Assembly: GCA_021299565.1 (NCBI GenBank)
Contig: JAJTHA010000026.1
Span: 1 to 17,833, forward strand
Direction of reading: 5' to 3'
DNA from: Candidatus Caenarcanales bacterium
Lineage (GTDB): Bacteria > Cyanobacteriota > Vampirovibrionia > LMEP-6097
DNA: 17,833 nt
Shown piece by piece: positions 13,836-17,833 of this stretch (within the stretch, counting starts at the first letter, position 1; the number at the start of each line of letters is the position of its first letter). The notes under the pieces were generated by a model. The model had not been told where the DNA came from and did no database searches. It saw only the letters and a program-made list of their open reading frames with translations. Both the position numbers and the translations under genes were made by a program.

Positions 13836-14381
13836 ATGTTCGATACACAAGCTAGTCCATATTCATTTGCAGGTAACTTCGGAACCTCGTTCTTGGATTC
13901 AAGTACACAAAGTATGATGAACCCGAATGTCGGTCAAGGAGGGGTCTTGGGCATGCGATTTGGTGATGTCATGAGTTCCATGACTAATAATATTAACCAA
14001 GGAGCTTTGCAAGGACGTATGCCATTCTTTGACAATGCACAAACAAGTGTTGAATCGGCTCAAGCTAAAAAACTTGGGGTACAGACTTTTGGTGGACTGA
14101 CTGCTGGACAAATTTCAGCACAAATGAATCTTGGTGGACCTTTATCAGTATTGCCTATGTTGGGTAATAGTTTTATTCCAAAATTAATTTTTCCTTTGGC
14201 GGGATTGTGGTCTTTGTTTGATGGAATTAAATCAATGAAACAAATGCAATACGAAGCTACTGTTGATGCTAGTGTTGCAAAACTTGATCCTAGCCAATTG
14301 AGCTATAACCAAACTGTTGAGAAGATATATACCTCTTCTGATTCGTGGAATCAGCTTGGACCTTTTGGTGTGCAGAGATAG
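13836..14381 (+). CDS. Unknown protein in the flagellar rod operon
   Basis: Not recognised. The protein is 181 residues, Met/Gly/Ser/Gln-rich at the N-terminus (SSTQSMMNPNVGQGGVLGMRFGD), with a Gln- and Gly-rich middle. One hydrophobic stretch at about 105-132 (VLPMLGNSFIPKLIFPLAGLWSLFDG) could be a membrane segment or amphipathic helix. The last 45 residues are polar. It has no signal peptide. An AGGAG 11-12 nt before the ATG supports the start. The gene follows the FlgG-like gene by 18 nt and ends at the second repeat element, so it is the last gene of a three-gene operon; by position it may serve the flagellum. The function is inferred only from neighbours. Confidence 0.55.
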   Translation: MFDTQASPYSFAGNFGTSFLDSSTQSMMNPNVGQGGVLGMRFGDVMSSMTNNINQGALQGRMPFFDNAQTSVESAQAKKLGVQTFGGLTAGQISAQMNLGGPLSVLPMLGNSFIPKLIFPLAGLWSLFDGIKSMKQMQYEATVDASVAKLDPSQLSYNQTVEKIYTSSDSWNQLGPFGVQR

Positions 14382-14419
14382 CAAAATTTATTTAGAAAAA
14401 ATATCAATTTACAGTTTAA

Positions 14420-14506
14420 GTCACTGCGAGCTGCGAAGCAGCGTGGCAGTCTAGTCTATCCCTAGCTATGGATCGCCACGCCTCACTGCGTGAGGCTCGC
14501 GATGAC
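14420..14506. repeat. GC-rich inverted-repeat element, copy 2
   Basis: An 87-bp element after the flagellar operon, in the opposite orientation to copy 1. Its ends read GTCACTGCGAGC and, inward from the right, GTCATCGCGAGC. Inner arms GCGTGGC (14441-14447) and GCCACGC pair with each other. Two small hairpins sit near the ends: GCTGC-GAA-GCAGC (14430-14442) and CCTCAC-TGC-GTGAGG (14481-14495). Their stem sequences differ from copy 1 but still pair. The surrounding gap of 177 bp (14382-14558) holds only this element and the tyrA promoter. It may terminate the flagellar operon. Confidence 0.8.
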
Positions 14507-14542
14507 TTTATAGTATTAGGCAAGTTTTATGCATTAGTCGCA

Positions 14543-14551
14543 TGATAAAAT
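14543..14551 (+). promoter_or_regulatory. Extended -10 promoter of tyrA-obg, leaderless layout
   Basis: TGA-TAAAAT is an extended -10 element (TGn followed by a 5/6 match to TATAAT). It ends seven bases before the tyrA ATG at 14559, placing the transcription start at or beside the start codon. No convincing -35 is present, which extended -10 promoters tolerate. Confidence 0.5.
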
Positions 14552-14558
14552 TGCAGTA

Positions 14559-15371
14559 ATGCAAGAAAAACTCAAAATAGGAATAATTGGTCTAGGTTTA
14601 ATAGGCGGCTCAATAGAAAAGTGCTTACAACAATCCCCAGAACAATTTGAAATATTTTCAGTAAGTGAAAGCCAAAAAAGACCTTATAAAATAGAAAATC
14701 TAATTGAATGTGATGTGGTTTTTCTTTGCGCAGAACAATCTAAACTAGCTTTGCAGTTAGATAAAATTGCTCAAATTATTTCACGTTCTGGACAAGAAGG
14801 TCATATTTCAGAAGAACAAAGAGCTTTTGCCAAAACAATAATTACTGATGTTGCAAGTACAAAACATCTTTTTTGCCAGAAAGCAACTGATTTAGGTTTG
14901 AAAAATTTTATTGGTGGACATCCAATGGCGGGTACTGAGCATAAGGGTTTTGAAGCGTCTGATGCAAGTATGTTTAAAGAAGCGACTTGGATTTTGACAG
15001 ACAGAAATGCTGTGCTCGAGGAAATTATTACTAAATATTTAGGCGCAAAAGTTTTGATCATGGATTCAGAAACTCACGATAAATCTGTTGCAGTAGTTAG
15101 TCATTTGCCTTTGCTTTTGAGTTTGGGCTTGGCTGATATGGCAATTAATATGCCTCAAGTAGCAAAAGTTATTGGACCAGGTTTCAAAGGCATGACAAGA
15201 CTTGCCAAAGGCAATCCAGAATTGGGTCGTGAGATAATCTCATTAAATCGAAGCAATATTAAGGATGCCTGGGATTTGTTTAAAACAGAAATTGAGACTT
15301 TGTTAGAGATCAAAGGTCCTAGCCTGGAAGAAGAGCTTAAACTAATAAAAGAGAAAATTTTGTGTTTATAG
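14559..15371 (+). CDS. tyrA: Prephenate/arogenate dehydrogenase
   Basis: A 270-residue enzyme of tyrosine synthesis that oxidatively decarboxylates prephenate (or arogenate) with NAD(P). The N-terminal Rossmann fold opens with IGIIGLGLIGGS (GxGxIGGS at 11-18). Family motifs follow: ECDVVFLCA, TIITDVASTK, and GGHPMAGTEHKGFEASDASMF with His121. His182 lies in the VSHLPLLLS motif of the helical C-terminal half. There is no fused chorismate mutase and no ACT domain, so no built-in tyrosine feedback domain. Which substrate or cofactor it prefers cannot be read from the sequence; the Rossmann acidic position is not obvious. Its last 10 bases overlap the start of obg, indicating co-transcription and probably coupled translation. 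Confidence 0.9.
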   Translation: MQEKLKIGIIGLGLIGGSIEKCLQQSPEQFEIFSVSESQKRPYKIENLIECDVVFLCAEQSKLALQLDKIAQIISRSGQEGHISEEQRAFAKTIITDVASTKHLFCQKATDLGLKNFIGGHPMAGTEHKGFEASDASMFKEATWILTDRNAVLEEIITKYLGAKVLIMDSETHDKSVAVVSHLPLLLSLGLADMAINMPQVAKVIGPGFKGMTRLAKGNPELGREIISLNRSNIKDAWDLFKTEIETLLEIKGPSLEEELKLIKEKILCL

Positions 15372-16747
15372 ATACCGTCAAAATCAAGATTGCCAGTGGT
15401 AAAGGCGGCAATGGTGCTTGCACGTTTTTGCAAGAAAAATTCGTTGCCTATGGTGGTCCAGACGGTGGTGATGGTGGAGCCGGAGGTAGCGTTTATATAG
15501 AAGCTGATTCTGATATGACCACTCTTCTTGATTTTCGTTATGAGTCTATTTTTAAAGCACAAGACGGTGCCAAGGGTTCTCGTAAAAACATGTCAGGAAA
15601 AGGCGGAGAGGATCTTGTTATCTACGTTCCGATCGGAACTATTGTTAGAGATTCCAAAAACGAAATTACAATTGCTGATTTAAAAGAAGTTGGACAAAAG
15701 GTTTTAGTCGCGCAGGGTGGACGTGGGGGACGTGGTAACGCTCGTTTCAAAAGTAATAAAATGCGTGTGCCTAATTTTTGTGAGCCAGGTGAAGCTGCTG
15801 TAGAAAGAGAACTTGAGCTTGAATTAAAACTAATAGCTGACTTGGGGATTATTGGTATGCCTAATGCCGGCAAATCAACACTGATCTCCAAAATCAGTGC
15901 TGCCAAACCGAAAATAGCTGATTACGCTTTTACTACACTCGCGCCTAATTTAGGAGTTGTGCGCAAGCAAGATGGTAATGGTTATACTGTTGCTGATATT
16001 CCTGGACTTATTGAAGGAGCGGGAGAAGGCAAGGGATTAGGCTTTGATTTCTTGAGACACGTGGAGCGTACAAGATTTCTTGTACATCTTGTTGATGTTT
16101 GGGGCTTAATGGGAAGCAATATTGAAGAGGCTTTGATGGCTGTTTCAGAAGATCCTCTCAATAATTTTATTCAAATAAACTATGAACTAGATAAATATAG
16201 TCAGAAGCTTTCTAAGAAAAAACAAATTGTTGTTTTAAACAAAATAGAAGGATATCCTGAAGACGAGCTAGCATCTTTGTCAAAACGTTTTGAAGAATAT
16301 ACTGGTTTAAAAAACAAAAGCTATGATGACATTGCTAGTCACACAAATTTTATTGGTTTATTTGCAATTTCTGCTGTGACAGGTGATGGTGTTAGTGATC
16401 TTTTGAAATTTGTTGAAAAAGTTTTTGATGAACTGCCAGTTGAACCGGATGATCAAGTTATTGAAATCGACGAAGATACTATTGCTGCTAGCAATGATGA
16501 TAGTTATTATTTCATTGCCGAGGAAGAGAATACGGCTGATACCACTCGCTGGGCGGTGCATTGCGGTAAGCTAGAGCGTTTGATGAAAGTAACTGACTTG
16601 ACCAATCTTGATTCTTTGCAGCATTTGTTTCATATTGTAAGAGCACTTGGAGTCATTAAAGAAATCAAGTCGCGCGGTGCAAAAGAAGGCGATCTATTAA
16701 ATATAGATGGTGTTGATTTTGATGTTACTGATGCGGTTTTGGTTTAG
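15362..16747 (+). CDS. obg: GTPase Obg/CgtA, ribosome-associated
   Basis: A 461-residue essential GTPase that joins late 50S subunit assembly and the stringent response. The N-terminal glycine-rich Obg domain (1-160) begins MFIDTVKIKIASGKGGNGACTF and contains GGRGGRGNARFKS. The G domain has G1 GMPNAGKST (165-173), G2 in YAFTTLAPNLG, G3 DIPGLIEGAGEG (from 212) and a G5-like ISAVTG. G4 reads NKIE (293-296) where NKxD is usual. A C-terminal OCT domain (about 375-461, with VHCGKLERLMKVTDL and GVIKEIKSRGAKEGDLLNIDG) is complete. The GTG at 15362 gives the canonical N-terminus and overlaps the tyrA end by 10 bp. Its stop overlaps the stop of the convergent thioredoxin-like gene. Confidence 0.96.
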   Translation: MFIDTVKIKIASGKGGNGACTFLQEKFVAYGGPDGGDGGAGGSVYIEADSDMTTLLDFRYESIFKAQDGAKGSRKNMSGKGGEDLVIYVPIGTIVRDSKNEITIADLKEVGQKVLVAQGGRGGRGNARFKSNKMRVPNFCEPGEAAVERELELELKLIADLGIIGMPNAGKSTLISKISAAKPKIADYAFTTLAPNLGVVRKQDGNGYTVADIPGLIEGAGEGKGLGFDFLRHVERTRFLVHLVDVWGLMGSNIEEALMAVSEDPLNNFIQINYELDKYSQKLSKKKQIVVLNKIEGYPEDELASLSKRFEEYTGLKNKSYDDIASHTNFIGLFAISAVTGDGVSDLLKFVEKVFDELPVEPDDQVIEIDEDTIAASNDDSYYFIAEEENTADTTRWAVHCGKLERLMKVTDLTNLDSLQHLFHIVRALGVIKEIKSRGAKEGDLLNIDGVDFDVTDAVLV

Positions 16748-17415
16748 TTTTTGATGCCAAGAATAACCTGAATATCATCAGTGTTATTGATAGGTTTGCT
16801 TGGATCTTTTTCTTGCCCAACAAAGTTTAATTCAACTTTTTTTCTATCCCACGTAAGAACTCTAATTTGCGGAAAAGCAGCTGATTTGCTTGTTTGTTCT
16901 TTCCCTTTCTCCATGTACTTTTTGATTTCTACGAGTGAGGTAAGTCCATTACCTTTTATAGCTTTACCTTTGTAATTTGGATCTGCTAGGAAATCGAAGA
17001 GTTTTGAAAGGAATTCATTATCACTGCCATCTACTTTTATTAGTGGCATTGTTGTGAGTGTTTTGCCATCATATTTAGGTTTTAGTGTACGACAAGGTCC
17101 ACACCAATCGGCAGTAAGTAAAATGGCAAATTGCTCATTGTGTCGAAGAGTTTTTAGGGTTTCTTGAAATTCTTCAATATTTTTAACTGTATAGATTTTG
17201 TTTTCAGCTGCTTTCTTTTCTGCTGCTTTCTTTTCTACCGCATTTAGTTGTTTTACGGCTGGAGGCTTTTTTGCTTGAGTTTTTGTGATTGTCGCAGGGG
17301 CAGCAGCTGCAGGTCTTTCTGCTGGCGGTTTAGTATTAGTTTCTAGGCCATCAGCTTGGCTGATTAGTGAGCTGGCAGCCAAAACAAAAGGAGTTAGTGT
17401 GTTACGGATTGTCAT
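16744..17415 (-). CDS. Exported thioredoxin-like protein
   Basis: A 223-residue protein from the ATG at 17415. The first about 20 residues (TIRNTLTPFVLAASSLISQA) look like a signal peptide or membrane anchor. Residues 25-75 are a Pro/Ala/Lys/Glu-rich linker, including EKKAAEKKAAENK encoded by near-repeated DNA. The thioredoxin domain follows with active site TADWCGPCRTLKP (Cys105, Cys108) and FPQIRV with the expected cis-proline at about 182. A long insert lies between the VDGSDNE strand and that proline. The active site suits disulfide reduction or exchange outside the cytoplasm; the substrate is unknown. A longer start (ATG at 17475) exists but would spoil the signal peptide and lacks support. 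It is convergent with obg. Confidence 0.75.
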   Translation of the reverse strand: MTIRNTLTPFVLAASSLISQADGLETNTKPPAERPAAAAPATITKTQAKKPPAVKQLNAVEKKAAEKKAAENKIYTVKNIEEFQETLKTLRHNEQFAILLTADWCGPCRTLKPKYDGKTLTTMPLIKVDGSDNEFLSKLFDFLADPNYKGKAIKGNGLTSLVEIKKYMEKGKEQTSKSAAFPQIRVLTWDRKKVELNFVGQEKDPSKPINNTDDIQVILGIKN

Positions 17416-17423
17416 GCAAGATA

Positions 17424-17432
17424 ATCCTACCA
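17424..17432 (-). promoter_or_regulatory. Extended -10 element of the thioredoxin-like gene
   Basis: On the minus strand TGG-TAGGAT forms an extended -10, ending eight bases before the ATG at 17415. There is no good -35 and no Shine-Dalgarno sequence. It supports the inner ATG as the true start, because a start at 17475 would lie upstream of this promoter. Confidence 0.4.
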
Positions 17433-17520
17433 CATTCGCTAAATTAGGTGTAGTCCTTAACCATCTGCTGACCATTTGTCCCCTTACTTTTGAGGTGGTG
17501 AAATGTAAAAATTTCTTTTA

Positions 17521-17772
17521 ATGAAAAGTTTTGAAGAATTTAAATTTAAAGCAGAGGTACTCAAAATACTCGGCTTCAGTTTATTGACTCCTCTTGGAAT
17601 AAACTTACTGAATATGTTTACGACTAAAACAAATCTTGATGATATGATTTGGAGCAGAATTCCTCTTTCAGCAGTGATCGCGTATGTTGGGTATAGATTG
17701 GTAATTTATGCGATTTTAGTATTGAAATCAGTTGATAATTACTTAAACAAGGAGTATGAAAATGATAATTGA
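17521..17772 (+). CDS. Small membrane protein of unknown function
   Basis: Not recognised. The 83-residue protein has a charged N-terminus (MKSFEEFKFKAEV) and two hydrophobic segments, at about 15-33 (ILGFSLLTPLGINLLNMF) and 47-68 (IPLSAVIAYVGYRLVIYAILVL). It ends in a polar tail (KSVDNYLNKEYENDN), so it should be an inner-membrane hairpin with both ends on the same side. No Shine-Dalgarno sequence precedes the ATG; TAAAAA at 17506-17511 is a possible -10. Its end overlaps the next start by 11 bp, and the next gene's binding site lies within its last codons. The size and coupling to a second hydrophobic protein are reminiscent of holin-type or small-subunit pairs, without further evidence. 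Confidence 0.55.
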   Translation: MKSFEEFKFKAEVLKILGFSLLTPLGINLLNMFTTKTNLDDMIWSRIPLSAVIAYVGYRLVIYAILVLKSVDNYLNKEYENDN

Positions 17773-17833
17773 ATATATAAATCAAGAAGCAGGACCTTTA
17801 GTTGCTCTTGTAATTTGTTGCATTATTGCATTA
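17762..17833 (+). CDS. Partial hydrophobic protein, cut by window end
   Basis: Only the first 24 codons are present (beginning MIIEYINQEAGP), running into a hydrophobic stretch (LVALVICCIIAL) at the edge. AAGGAG at 17749-17754, seven bases before the ATG, is a canonical Shine-Dalgarno site and supports a real start. The 11-bp overlap with the previous gene suggests coupled translation of two small membrane proteins. The family cannot be told from this fragment. Confidence 0.5.
   Translation, partial: MIIEYINQEAGPLVALVICCIIAL

Noticed and set aside
15155..15562. Minus-strand frame across the tyrA-obg junction
   Set aside because: It covers two well-recognised genes in antisense and has no domain or binding site.
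17205..17240. Short tandem DNA repeat in the thioredoxin-like gene
   Set aside because: It is two near copies of a unit encoding EKKAA in a disordered linker, an ordinary low-complexity expansion.
17416..17475. Upstream ATG extending the thioredoxin-like protein by 20 residues
   Set aside because: The extension would put a polar, basic segment before the signal peptide and lies upstream of the best promoter element.

Overview
The window is compact, AT-rich bacterial chromosome carrying ordinary housekeeping genes mixed with flagellar and signalling genes. It encodes bL25/Ctc, shikimate and tyrosine biosynthesis enzymes, CarA, lumazine synthase, Obg, a YaaR-family protein, two flagellar rod/hook-type proteins, a GAF-GGDEF diguanylate cyclase and an HDOD-like protein. 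This points to a flagellated, free-living, low-GC bacterium. A non-photosynthetic relative of Cyanobacteria (Melainabacteria/Caenarcaniphilales type) would fit, but that is a guess from gene style, not a demonstrated placement. No phage, IS transposase, CRISPR array, tRNA or rRNA is visible, and no gene-free stretch exceeds about 180 bp.

Layout. 1-1020 (minus strand): a hairpin terminator, a YaaR/DUF327 protein, and an Ala/Glu/Lys-rich protein with a C-terminal membrane anchor. 1145-4999 (plus): rplY followed closely by a 1065-aa UvrD-type helicase fused to a RecB-type Fe-S nuclease. 5005-5086: a GC-rich inverted-repeat element. 5109-6008 (minus): a divergent HDOD protein with a good sigma-28-like promoter and a strong ribosome binding site. 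6118-8872 (plus): a fused shikimate kinase/3-dehydroquinate synthase, then carA. 8917-9498 (plus): a secreted protein of unknown function. 12318-9495 (minus): a three-part GAF/GGDEF diguanylate cyclase followed after 4 nt by ribH. 12353-14381 (plus): two short FlgF/FlgG-like proteins and an unknown membrane-associated protein. 14420-14506: a second repeat element in the opposite orientation. 14559-16747 (plus): tyrA overlapping obg. 17415-16744 (minus): an exported thioredoxin-like protein. 17521 to the end (plus): two small membrane proteins, the second cut by the window edge.

How it fits together. AroKB makes dehydroquinate and phosphorylates shikimate, and TyrA works further down the same aromatic pathway. 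The signalling genes lie beside the motility genes: the diguanylate cyclase and the flagellar rod operon are transcribed divergently from a gap of only 34 bp, and the HDOD gene has a flagellar-type promoter. Several genes have a -10-like hexamer only 6-10 nt before the start codon and no Shine-Dalgarno sequence, suggesting leaderless mRNAs, while others have clear AGGAG-type sites. The most notable unexplained structure is a family of GC-rich intergenic repeats built from small hairpins whose stems differ in sequence but keep their pairing. No wholly new multi-gene system is evident.
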